DNA of 64,000 nucleotides, taken from positions 3,844,001 to 3,908,000 of the forward strand of contig CAMGYJ010000003.1 of the NCBI GenBank assembly GCA_946122785.1, given 5' to 3'. The stretch comes from Linum tenue. Lineage: Eukaryota; Streptophyta; Magnoliopsida; Malpighiales; Linaceae. The number at the start of each line of letters is the position of its first letter. Positions within the stretch are counted from its first letter, which is position 1. Positions 11,238 through 21,511 of this stretch are shown one piece after another. The translations under genes were made by a program, and so were the position numbers. The notes under the pieces were generated by a model. It searched no databases, was not told the origin of the DNA, and saw only the letters and a program-made list of their open reading frames with translations.

Positions 11238-11835
11238 TAGGGCTGCAAACGAGCCGAGTCGAGTCGAGTTTTTGCTTAGCTTGAGCTCGGCTCGTTTATA
11301 AATTTTTCAGCTCGAGCTCGGCTCGAACTCGAATTTTGATCATCCAGCTCGAGCTCGAGCTCGACTCGATTAAAAATAATTCAGCTCGAGCTCGACTCGA
11401 TAGAGCTCGGTAAATGCTCATTAACACAACTTGTCAAGCTAAGTACAAGCTCGATTTGAAACCATTCTTGCTGAAAAATGTGCACAAATAAGAACATTAG
11501 AAATTAAAAATGATAAAAAGAAAACTAGAAACTAAAAATAACATCTAACTTCCATACACATCCTTATTAACAAGATAATTTTCATGTTTATAAGAGTAAT
11601 TAATCCTTCCACAAGCTTTAAACAAGCCAGCTCGCGAGCTTAGCTCAACAAGCCACCGAGTCAAGCTAGCTCACGAGCTTATCAAGCCGAGCATGGCCTA
11701 GCTCAAGCTTGGCTCGTTTACTAACGAGCCGGCTCGCGAGCCGGCTTGTTAAACAACGAGTCGAGTGTCGAACGAGTTTTTTTCCAATTCGAACGCCGAG
11801 TTGCTCGCGAGCGGCTTGGCTCATTTGCAGCCCTA
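11238..11835. mobile_element. Non-autonomous hAT element, 598 bp
   Basis: Seen: ends are TAGGGCTGCAAACGAGCC and GGCTCATTTGCAGCCCTA, inverted copies with one mismatch, flanked by an 8-bp direct repeat GCACCAAT (11230-11237 and 11836-11843). Both subterminal regions are packed with GAGCTCGAGCTCG-like motifs. Known: 8-bp TSDs and TAGGG-type termini mark hAT elements, and dense subterminal motifs are transposase-binding arrays in that superfamily. No transposase frame is present. Confidence 0.88.
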
Positions 11836-12019
11836 GCACCAATACTATATAGCATTGTAAAAATCCTCCAATACCTACATGTATTTCTCTTCTTTTGACA
11901 TTTTGAAAATCATATTTTCATTCTAATAGAATTTTAAGACTATCTCTTTCAACTATTTAGACTCGGATATTCCTATACCATATTTGTCATTCATTTATGA
12001 AGTGTTTTCTTAATGTGTT

Positions 12020-12560
12020 CTCGGCAGGAGGAGCTATTAGAGCGGGATCCACTTTTTGGGGAATATGAGTCGAAGCAATAACAAGAATATTTCTAGTGGA
12101 ACATCTTTCACAATCCCTGGAGAGATAGTTCACTAATAGACCGAGGGATAAGTAATTCGACTCATTCACATCCAGATCATGAATGTTTGGAATCCATATT
12201 ATGCAAGGAGACATTGCTTTTGCTAATTCGAATTGAAGGGTGATATAAAATCGGACTATTTCCGGTATCATATCCATAGTTAGCGCATTCATCCTAGTTA
12301 GAAGCTCCAGCTCCGTATCAAGGTCGATATCGTCACTAGCATCAATATTGTCACTATCATCAATATCGTCACTATTATCAATAAGAAAATCCTTAGGCTT
12401 GTTATCCAGGAACTTGTTCAGAAATACTGTAATGAAAGGAACATAGGAGTTTGTCGCTAGGTATTTGACCAAATAGGATCGTCCAGTTCCTATAGAACCT
12501 ATCAATAAAATACCACTAGAGGGGGATAGGGCTAAGCGGAGCGAAAAGGGTTTTAAAAGA
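12020..12560 (-). pseudogene. ycf2: Nuclear copy of plastid ycf2 (internal fragment)
   Basis: Seen: on the minus strand a frame reads [20 protein letters not shown], the P-loop-like [15 protein letters not shown], an acidic [15 protein letters not shown] repeat, and [20 protein letters not shown], ending near KVDPALIAP. This is the ATPase-like part of chloroplast Ycf2. The homology stops abruptly on both sides inside AT-rich nuclear DNA; on the 3' side about 40 nt of ycf2 seem to be missing before a last AAACACTTC-like match. Inferred: a plastid-to-nucleus insertion, possibly by way of mitochondrial DNA. The frame stays open for about 180 codons, so it is young or by chance undamaged. It is not expected to be expressed. 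Confidence 0.9.
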
Positions 12561-13508
12561 ATTAAATATCGATATTCTTTTTTCAAATCTAGATAATAAA
12601 TAAAAACCGAATGATGAAAACTGTTGCTCCATTTCAAATTTCCTGCAACGAGAGTGATTATAGGAAGGACATTTTGGTCTTCACAATTGCTTATTTTCTT
12701 ATTTATTTATTCATAAAAAAGGCATGCACTGGGATTTGAACCTTGGTCTCTTTAAAGGCAAGCAAGGATCATAACCAATCACACTAAGTATATTTATTAT
12801 ATCTATTTAAATTCAAACATACACGAACCTAAATTATGAAAATCATATGACTTTTTAACGATTAGTTGGCCACTAAATCTCCCGTAAGTACTTATTTGGT
12901 GTTTTAATACTTTGATTATTTTAGTTGTAGTTTAATACTTAATTTGAATTTCTATCTATTTTATAAATATACAATAACCCTAAAATTGCAGCCCAAATAT
13001 CACTGGTTCGAATATTGCATATCGAATTGCAATATTAAACATGTAGAAGCAATATCGACTTCTTAAATTAATATTATTTTTCAGAATTAATATGGAGAAA
13101 TTATATCTTTGTGCAAACTATATGAGACTGGTTCTTTTAATGTTTTAGTCGGGATAGCCGCTACATTTTAAACTTCTTCATAATCTTGCATGATTGGATC
13201 CAATGATCATTATACAAGATTGTGTTTAATAGGGTGGCTCATTTCACCACTTTTTGGCGTGTTAATGAATTTGTAGGACAATGACAGGTCTACATCTACA
13301 CTCATCACAATCTACACATCATATAAATGTGAAATGTGAAATGAGAAAAGAGGGATTCCATTTCAAATTTGATGCGTACAGAGCAATTTTTTAGGGGTAA
13401 ATTTAGAAGATGCCAGTGCGGTCGGTCAGTTGAGCACGAAAGTAAAAATATGTTTTCATTTAAACGGGCCCAAACTGTTATTTGGCCCACTAATCGTGCA
13501 CCCATCGC
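12561..13508. other. Intergenic with a tRNA-like relic
   Basis: AT-rich DNA with no recognised gene. The only structure I can support is the tRNA-like sequence at 12721-12795. Confidence 0.4.
12721..12795 (-). repeat. tRNA-derived sequence (SINE head or tRNA relic)
   Basis: On the minus strand TAGTGTGATTGGTTATGATCC resembles an A box/D arm, and 30 bp later GGTTCAAATCCCAGTGCATG resembles a B box/T arm. No acceptor stem or proper anticodon arm can be folded by eye, so it is not a working tRNA gene. A T-rich stretch follows it. Confidence 0.4.
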
Positions 13509-14357
13509 CAATGCAGTCAAATTCGGGATTTTGATCGAAAAATCGTAGGATTTTAGGATTTTACTTAGCGATTCCGATCTTGATTTTACTATAAAATCGG
13601 TGGACCTTAAAATCGTTTAAAATCGGGACTAAAATCGTTAAAATCATAAAATAGTACCGAAATCGGGATTTTGATCGTAAGAGAACAAAATAGGTGGTTT
13701 GAGCCAATTTAAAATAAGTATAACTGTTTCAGCGGAAAGGGCAATGAAATCTTCTCAGATATTTTTCTATTAGAAAAATATTCAAAAATAATAAAAATAA
13801 CCAAATTAGGGTTCGGTTAATCTCTTTCCCTTCACCCCATTTAACTTATTGGTAAAACACCTGTCCTAATATTGGAAGTATGTAAGAACTAACATCATTA
13901 TTAACTAATTAATTTATTAATGAATATATTTGTACCAAGCCACTAACATTACTTATTTTATTGGAGTTCAATTATTTTTAGTTTTAAATCATACTTAGTA
14001 GACGATGTTGAAATATTACTTTGAGTTAAACAACCTAGACATAACATGAAAATAAGAGCCAAACCCATGAACTATATCCCTTCATCATGAATTATTCTGA
14101 GTTACACATTAAATAACAGTTAAAATAGTGATTTTGGAACATTAATCTTGAGAATTATCTTATGGAAAAAAAAATCTTCTGAATTATCATTTTAAATGCT
14201 ATGTGTCTTTGTGATATTAATAATTTACCTTATTAATATTCTTATATGCTATGTTCTATATGGTACTTAAAATCCTACGATTTTACGATTCGATTATACG
14301 ATTTTGATTTTATCCCAGTTTTCGATTTTAGGTGAAATCTCGATTTTAACTGCTTTG
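13509..14357. mobile_element. hAT-type non-autonomous element, 849 bp
   Basis: Seen: ends CAATGCAGTCAAATTCGGG and the complement of CAAAGCAGTTAAAATCGAG, flanked by the exact 8-bp direct repeat CCCATCGC (13501-13508 and 14358-14365). Both ends carry dense AAAATCG/CGATTTT motifs, and the middle is plain AT-rich DNA without a transposase. Known: 8-bp TSDs indicate hAT. Joining the flanks gives a continuous GC-richer host stretch (GCACCCATCGCAGCCTCTCC). Confidence 0.75.
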
Positions 14358-14365
14358 CCCATCGC

Positions 14366-16780
14366 AGCCTCTCCAAATCTTCCTATTCTACTCGCCGGGT
14401 CATCTCCTCCACTACAAAATATCTCCTCATGTACTCAAAGTTCTCACTGAAACCTAATATCTACAACTTAGGCGCAGAGGGAGCAACCGATGGATTGTAG
14501 CGACCCCCACTATTTTGATAGCTAATCAAGAAGAGCGCGTTTGTTTAGTTGTATGGTGATTCACTTAATTAACAATTTTTATTCCGTTGACAGCCTCATC
14601 TCCGCAATTGTATTGTGTTCACGAAGATCTGAAGGCGCAAGTGCAACAGGTCCAGGGGTAAACAATATGTATAAAGCGTTGGCCAAATTGAATTGAGTCA
14701 TTCTACTTGGAATATGAAGATTTTTGCTTAATTGCTTTGGTTCGTGATGCAACTATGTTATGTTTGAAGGTAGACCAACGCAAACAACAGCACAGCTCCA
14801 GGGCTATTCTGCACATTAGGTAGTTGGGGCATTAATTGATAATTATTTGGGATTATTCCTACAAGTACATAATTTGGAACGTGCCATTATATTGCATTGA
14901 TTAATAGTTGTTTGAGATTTTTCAAATGAGTGATTTGACATGTTAAACTCTCTTATTTTTGAAAATGGAGTCTTCGAAGTGGAATATGAAGATTTTGGAT
15001 TAAGCTTGGTTTCGTAACGCCCTTATGTGTGTTTATTCTCTAAAATGCAGCTGTCTTTCAAAGTGCCCGTTGCAAATGGCAAGTCAGGATACAACGATGG
15101 TACCGGTACACGTTTATATCATTAGTAGGTAGCAGATTGTGTCCATTCTACTATATCATTTAGCTAAATACTTAGTTGTTCTTTTCAACTAAAAATTATG
15201 CTTAAATGCTGTGATTGGCCTCAGAAATGTATGTCTTTGCATTAACTGTTAATGATTGTGAGTTTTGGTTTAATGGTGAAAAGTCCATTTATTTAGAAGT
15301 CTAAATTGGGCAAACCTATTGGACAATAGGAATGCCATACATTAGTGTCGTGGGAGGTTTGTTTGATGTCTCAGGGTGTTAGATTTTTAAGAAGGTTGTT
15401 TGTTGTGGCAGAGAGTCCCTAAAGCTAGCGAGGTATTCCTGTGTGGGCTTTTTCTTTGTTTGACTTTTTCTCGCCTTTTTTATTATCTCTTTTTCTATTT
15501 TTGATTTTTGTGTGCTACCTTCAGTTGCTACGTCTTCATTTGTGAGCCATCTATACTTTTCTTATTCAGTGCCTAAAAATCATATATACTCGATTGTATA
15601 GTAGTTACTAATAGATACATTTATACCAATAGAGAGATTTTAAGTTTTATCAGTTGTTAGTTTTAATATTTACTTACATTGGTTGTTTATGTAGTTTTCT
15701 TTGTAATATTTCTCATTATACAACTAATTACTATGGCTACGTAGTTGTATAAGTGGGGGTTGGACATGATAGTTCTTAGAAGCATCAATACTTGAAGGTT
15801 ATTATAATGACCAAATTCTAAAGTTATGGTTTGCCTTCAACTTGCTTGGAGCATTTCAATTATGCATCAATTGTTCTCTCCGTGTAGTTAACTCTCAGAC
15901 AAATCGAAAATCTTGCTGATATGTGCTTGATTGTAGTTAAATTTAGGGTTCTACTGCATTGTTGCTTTACTCTTTTTTCGTGGTTGAGTCTGCTTCAAAA
16001 AATTTAGTTTGATTTTAGAAAATTTTGCTTCTGCAGTCCTGTCTTGCCACCAACGCGTTCAATAGATGGAGACGGGAGAGGCGAAGGCTATTTTTGTGTT
16101 GTTGTTGCTGGTTTAGGGATCGGTTTGTGAAGAAGAGGGAGAAGAGAGGGGGAAAGGGAAATGCAGGAGAGGGGGGTAACTCTTTTCTCCGACAAAAATG
16201 GAGTGAAGAAAGGAATTATGATAAGTAAGAATATGGTTATCTTACATAACGGTCTCTATTCTGTTTGAATTGAGCTTGAGAGGCAGTGATAAGGATGAGC
16301 TGCAACCAATTCATAGTGAGAAGAGAGCTATGAACTGTGATCATGTCTTATTTCAAGTTAGAAGGTAGTTTCAGTATAAGGATTATTTAATTTGACAAGT
16401 TGTTTCGTCCATGATTCTTGGTAGTTTCAGTGTCATTCTAGCCAATGTTTAGTCTGTAATTTTTGAGAATTGATGTGCGAGTAATGACTTTCACTTAGCT
16501 TCAACTATTATGTGTGTATTTATTGGCATGTGATAGAATTCTCTTTTCCTTTTCATTGAATTCATTTTCATACTCTAATTGTATTATTTGTACATAGGCA
16601 AATCATGCTCGAGATGGCAACTCGCTGATATGGCTGGTGCAAGGAATGAAGCCATCATTAGAATTCAGACCGACAACGGGGAGGGATGCCCAGGACTAAT
16701 TCAATGATGATTGATGATGGTATAATAAAAACTGCAGTCTGCATCAGCACCAATTTCTAGGCCTAAGTAAAGGTATTCAA
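14366..16780 (+). other. Possible unrecognised or decayed multi-exon locus
   Basis: Several short GC-richer blocks sit in AT-rich DNA with splice-like borders: about 14593-14658 (ends CCAGGG before GTAAAC), 14770-14819 (ends ATTAG before GTAGTT), 15048-15103 (follows TGCAG), 16036-16160 and 16598-16690. None gives a domain I know and the reading frames do not join into one clear protein. It could be a long non-coding RNA gene, a gene with very small exons, or a relic. Confidence 0.25.
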
Positions 16781-17540
16781 CCCAGAACTCTGCTTAGCGC
16801 TAAAAATTGCCCTCACCCAACCTTGATCCTGTTTGACCCACTTCTGAAGAGTCAAGATATATGACTAATCCTCCCCGTTCGTATTTTCTTATTGACTCTT
16901 TCTGACCCTGTAGGTTGGGGCGGGTCGGGAAGAATTGGATTAGTGGGTCGGTCCTAATCAAGTGGAATCCCAATCCCTTCACTCTCACTTGCTTTCTCTC
17001 CCATTCCACAAGTGGGTAACATACAGTAATCCGGCCAACGGGCCGGGTAATAAGCTAGTAACATATAAGAATCGATCGACCCCTCATGTACCCGCACATG
17101 TATTACTCGACTTGACCCATTCTTAATGCATGGCGAGTATGAGACTATGAATATTGTGATACCCGCTGCGGCCCATTGTGATCACTATCTACAACTTCTT
17201 CTTCAAGAATATTAATGCACAATTAGAACGGTCTATATCTTCCATTTATTGATTCATAGATGCTTTTGGAGGTCCTTTTCTTTAAATCCTTTTTGTGCGT
17301 AAGTGATTAGCCCAAATTATGGTTAGATTCCATCTCCAATAACTTTTTTTTTTTTTGAAGGGGTCGGTAGATTTATCATTCGAATATAAGATAAACCTTG
17401 AGTAGTAGTATTTCCATTAGAATATAGGTACTAGTGTGATGAACGAATTATCTGAGACTAAACTAAACAGAGTTCCACTCAAACAATCAAAATTTCCAAC
17501 ATTAACAGGTCAATTAATAACGAACAACAACTATTTTATG
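16781..17540. other. Intergenic, nothing firm
   Basis: Contains GC-richer patches with GGGTCGG/CCGACCC-like words near 16900-17110 that look like the end of a degraded transposon, but no matching TIR or TSD was found. Confidence 0.3.
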
Positions 17541-17827
17541 TAATGATTTTCATTTTTCCATTACTTCCTACACGGAATTTACCATAATCATACACATACA
17601 TAGACAAATGTTAGAACTCGACCTCTGGTTTCGCTTAGAAATTTCGAGAAACGAAACCATATCAAACTTCTAAACTTCCATTCCAACCACCAAAGCCACA
17701 CTCGAGAAAAAGACACAAACCCAAGATTATTACTAATTTACATAGAAACTATAAGCTACAACACATTTAACTTTCTCTTGATCATATCCCCAACCCACTT
17801 AACCCTCTTTTGATACTTAATCTCCCA

Positions 17828-20800
17828 CTAACACTTCTCCTCAACCCCATTACTCTTCTTCTTCTCCACAATCTCCATTGCCCCACCACCCTCTTTCCCA
17901 CTAGGCTTGTACCAGACAGCACACACCAAGAACACAACAAAGTTCACCACCCCAAGAACTGCCAACAACCCGTAGAAGCAATCAAGCCTTCCATGATTAA
18001 TGTTGTCAGCCAGCCACCCCTGCCCACCATTTCCACCACCGGAAGTCACTTTCTTCACCACCATGACCAAGAAGCTGCTGACGAAGAACCCGAGGGAGAG
18101 AGTGGTGAGGAACAGCCCCGTGCTCATCGTCTTCATCCCTTTAGGGGACTGTGTGATGAAGAAGTCCAGCTGCCCTGTGTAGATGAATGCCTCCCCTGAA
18201 CCGACCAGGAGGAACTGTGGGATCAGCAGGAAGACCGAGATTGGGACGGTTTTCGTCGCGGCGGTGATGGATTTGGCGGCTGATAGGCGGCGGCTTTCGG
18301 CCAGGGCGGCAACGGCCATACCGATGGTGGAGAGGGCCAGGCCGATTGCTATCCTCTGGAGGCTGCTGAAACCTGTTTTGTTGGGAGAGGCAGGGGAAGT
18401 GAGTGAATAAAAGATGGTGGGCTAATTGGGAATTTGTTGGAAAATTTTCAGTTTGGTCCCCTTTCTTTGGGAGTTATGTAATTGAGTCCATATTGTAGGA
18501 GTACTTAATTGAGATGTTATTATAGTGGCATAATTGAGTAATTTGTTAAGAGTGATTTATGATACGACCTTATACGTTTTGATCACACGAGCCTCGGGAT
18601 TATATAGTATTGACTCGCTAAGATTTTATGATAAAAAAGTATTTTGTAGTGTGAATTATGACAATATTTTATGTTAACGACTAATTTTGAGTATAAAAAT
18701 CGAGTAACCAAGCTTTACTTTTGAGTGATAACTTACTTAAGAAAAGTTCAAACACCACATTGTATTTTTGCTTGTGGAAATATGATAACAATAAACGTAA
18801 TACGTTTGTACAAATTTCAAATCCCATCAAACAATCTTTAATTCTGAGATAATTCGTAAAAGAGTTATATGTAATTTTTACACCTTAAAAGTTAAAACTG
18901 ATGTTAAATACCTATAAATCCATTTTTAGGCTAGTTTGAACATTTTCGAGCTATTTAAATAATAATTTGAAAGACCAAATTGTAACTTTTCCTAAAATCC
19001 ATGGACCAAACAAGTAATTAACCCATTTACTTTTCTCTTCCAACTTGATCACTATATAATCATCAATTTGTATATAAGCCCTTCCGAGTGCACAAACTTC
19101 TTACCTGGTTTGCCTCTCCATTTCTTCCAAACGGGCATGACCAACCGATCATACACAGCCAGGGTGAGCAGAATCGCAGCCACAAAGAACACGGTAAGCG
19201 AACCTGCCGGAATCTCGAAGCTCCCTACGTTTCTATCCATGGTGGAAGCTTGCTCCACCGAGAAAGTAATCATCTGAGCATACGTCGTCCAGAATATGAT
19301 CGTCGTCGCCCAAATCGGCAGCAACCTCACCATCATCTTCACCTCTTCCACCCGGGTCACGGAGCACAGCCTCCACGGGTTAGGCTCCGAACCCGGGCGG
19401 CCATTGTTGCTAGCCTCAAAATCACCCTGAACACCAATTGCTGCCTTGTCCAAGAATTGGAATTGGTTTGTATGTTGAATCCTTGTGACATCAGGATTGG
19501 TCTCATACAGCAAATTGACATCATAGGGCAAGTCCATTTTCCTTTTCCCAATTGCTGCTGCAATGACTTGAAGGATGTGGACTATAGGGCTCCCCATGGA
19601 TTTCTTGTACCTGTATTAGAGTGTGTTGAGTAAAAGTATGAGTACCGTTGTGTAATTTTCCATAGTCTCATTACTTGCCCTACAAGTTAAGTTTCTACCA
19701 TTACCTGTATTTCTTAGTTCCAGAGAGCAAGATTGCAATGGCGATGAACATGGAGGCAGAGCAGATCCCATAGGCCCAGCTCCGGCCCACTTCGTCCTGG
19801 ATGTAGACCAACACCGTTACCGCCAAGAGAGTCCCTAAGCTGATGAAGAAGAAGAACCTGTTGAAGAAGTAGGCCATCTGAGCTTTCTCCTTCTCATCCT
19901 TCTCGTCGAATTGATCTGTACCGAATCCTGATACACTCGATTTCAAGCCTCCTGTGCCCAGTGCTATGAGGTACAGTGCCATGTACAGAATCCCCATTTG
20001 GAATCCAGTTGCTGGGGTGCAGGAGCTGTTGTTAGCATGGCATGGTGGTGGCCTTAGCTGTGGCAGCTTTGTGGCTACTGCTAATGTTGCAGTCCCCTGA
20101 TGATAAAGAAAAGTTTAGGGATCAAATGGGGAAATTGTGGTGACAAAAAAGATTGGAACTTTTTTTTGGTTTTAGTTTACTTACAATGGCTTGGACAACA
20201 GAGAAGATGGCAATGGTCTTGAACCTGCCTAAGAAAGAGTCAGCAAGGAAGCCACCAAGCAAGCACAAGAGGAAAGATGTGCCCATGAAGTCTGTGACCA
20301 CATTAGCTGAGGTAGCACTAGGCATGTGCATTGTTCCAATGAGATATGTCACCAAGTTCACTGCAATTCCCATGGTTGACAGCCTCTCACATATCTCAAT
20401 CCCTGTGTTCAATTAGAGAAGCAATGAATGATTAGTCTCTAATGTGGTTGTAACTAATCCATTATTGGTAGGTAAAAGTGCAGCATCATTTCACCCTTTT
20501 TCACTTTTTAGCAGAAAGTGAGAGGATGCATCTTTTGATCTTTTCAAACTTGGTTTTGTCATTTTCTATCCTTTTTTGACTTATTAACTTAAAGTGTTGG
20601 GGTGGTAAGAGTAACAGAGAAAGCCAGAGAAAAAACAATCATGGCAACAGGAAACATATTTCAGCTCAGCATCTTTGTAACAGCACATGCACAGACTGAT
20701 CAAAGATAGAATATTGTTCTTTTTATCTACATCTACCCTTCCCAAAATCCCAAACAGAAAATGATTTCACTGTTTCCATCATCTTCCTCAGACCAAAGCA

Positions 20801-21373
20801 TTTTATAGTGGGAGCCTGTGCACTTTTGTTCTGTAGCAGCAGTCCCATTTAATGTGACAACTTGACATATTGGAAAGTGCAGCATGTTATCATACAGAGT
20901 TTGCTTGTTTGTTTCTGGACACCAGTACAACTTCTACTTGTTCTTAGTGAAGATTAAATCACGAGACTGGCCTCCATAATCATAAACTGCCATCACATTT
21001 GGGTTGAATGGCAATGAAAGTCTGGACTTTCTGGGTTTTTCCAATCCATTTTCATGGTGAGATATGATATGATAGCTATGAACTCCCTAAACATGGATTT
21101 CAGAAGCATGACATGAACAATGAAGCCAGAAACCAGAAATGGAAGGAGATTTTTTTAGAAGGAGAAACAAACCTAGGATGAGTGCAGCAGGAACCCAACC
21201 ACCAGTTTTGGACTTGTCAGCAGGGAAACCTTTGTAATCCACAGCATCTGCTACTGTCCAACTCATCTTCCCATCCTATGAAAAAGTTTAGTGCACAGTA
21301 ACTAACATGAGAAAATGATCTCCAACAAGTTGTTAATATTAAACAGTATTGACAAGTTGTTGATACTAACCAT
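17828..21373 (-). CDS. NPF6.2: NPF6.2/NRT1.4-like nitrate/peptide-family transporter
   Basis: Seen: six exons, 21373-21371 (ATG only), 21275-21173, 20402-20185, 20096-19705, 19610-19105 and 18372-17828. All borders are GT-AG and phases close to 1767 nt (588 aa). The proton-coupling motif ExxER is at residues 38-42 (EICER), followed by repeated hydrophobic segments (12 TM expected) and the central loop near residues 240-320. The GRFKTIAIF segment matches the region of the CHL1 phospho-threonine. Where NRT1.1 has its nitrate-contacting His in WTVHAQ, this protein has Tyr349 (WTTYAQM). Known: NRT1.4/NPF6.2 of Arabidopsis (585 aa) is a low-affinity nitrate transporter of the petiole with the same substitution. 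Inferred: plasma-membrane, low-affinity nitrate transport. An alternative start in exon 2 (ATG at 21266) would shorten the protein by four residues. Confidence 0.93.
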
Positions 21374-21504
21374 GGTTGCAAGCTTCTGGGAACAGGAGTA
21401 GGGGTTTTTTTGGTGAAAGAAAGAGAAAGAGAGATGATTAGAATAGTGAAGAGAAGTGTAGTGCTTGTGTGTTTTGCCACTTGGGTCTTGAAGGGGGTTC
21501 CCCC

Positions 21505-21511
21505 TTTTATA
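21505..21511 (-). promoter_or_regulatory. TATA box of the NPF6.2-like gene
   Basis: Minus strand reads CTATAAAAGGGGG, about 132 bp upstream of the ATG at 21373. This suits a transcript with a leader of about 100 nt rich in CTTTCTCTTT-like pyrimidines (21374-21470). Confidence 0.65.

Larger units (their letters stand above)
10971..11852. mobile_element. Palindromic element disrupted by a nested hAT element
   Basis: Seen: an 18-bp inverted repeat bounds it, CTATATAATATTGGTGCT at 10971 and its near-complement at 11835-11852. Removing the nested hAT element and one TSD copy leaves about 276 bp. The remaining body is mostly a run of near-palindromic units around GTACAACTTGAAGTTGTAC. No target duplication can be assigned with certainty, so the superfamily is open. 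Confidence 0.55.

Noticed and set aside
12721..12795. Functional tRNA gene
   Set aside because: A- and B-box-like words are present, but no acceptor stem or anticodon arm pairs.
18000..18410. Plus-strand frames opposite the last NPF exon
   Set aside because: Shadow frames; the minus strand gives a full, phase-consistent transporter.
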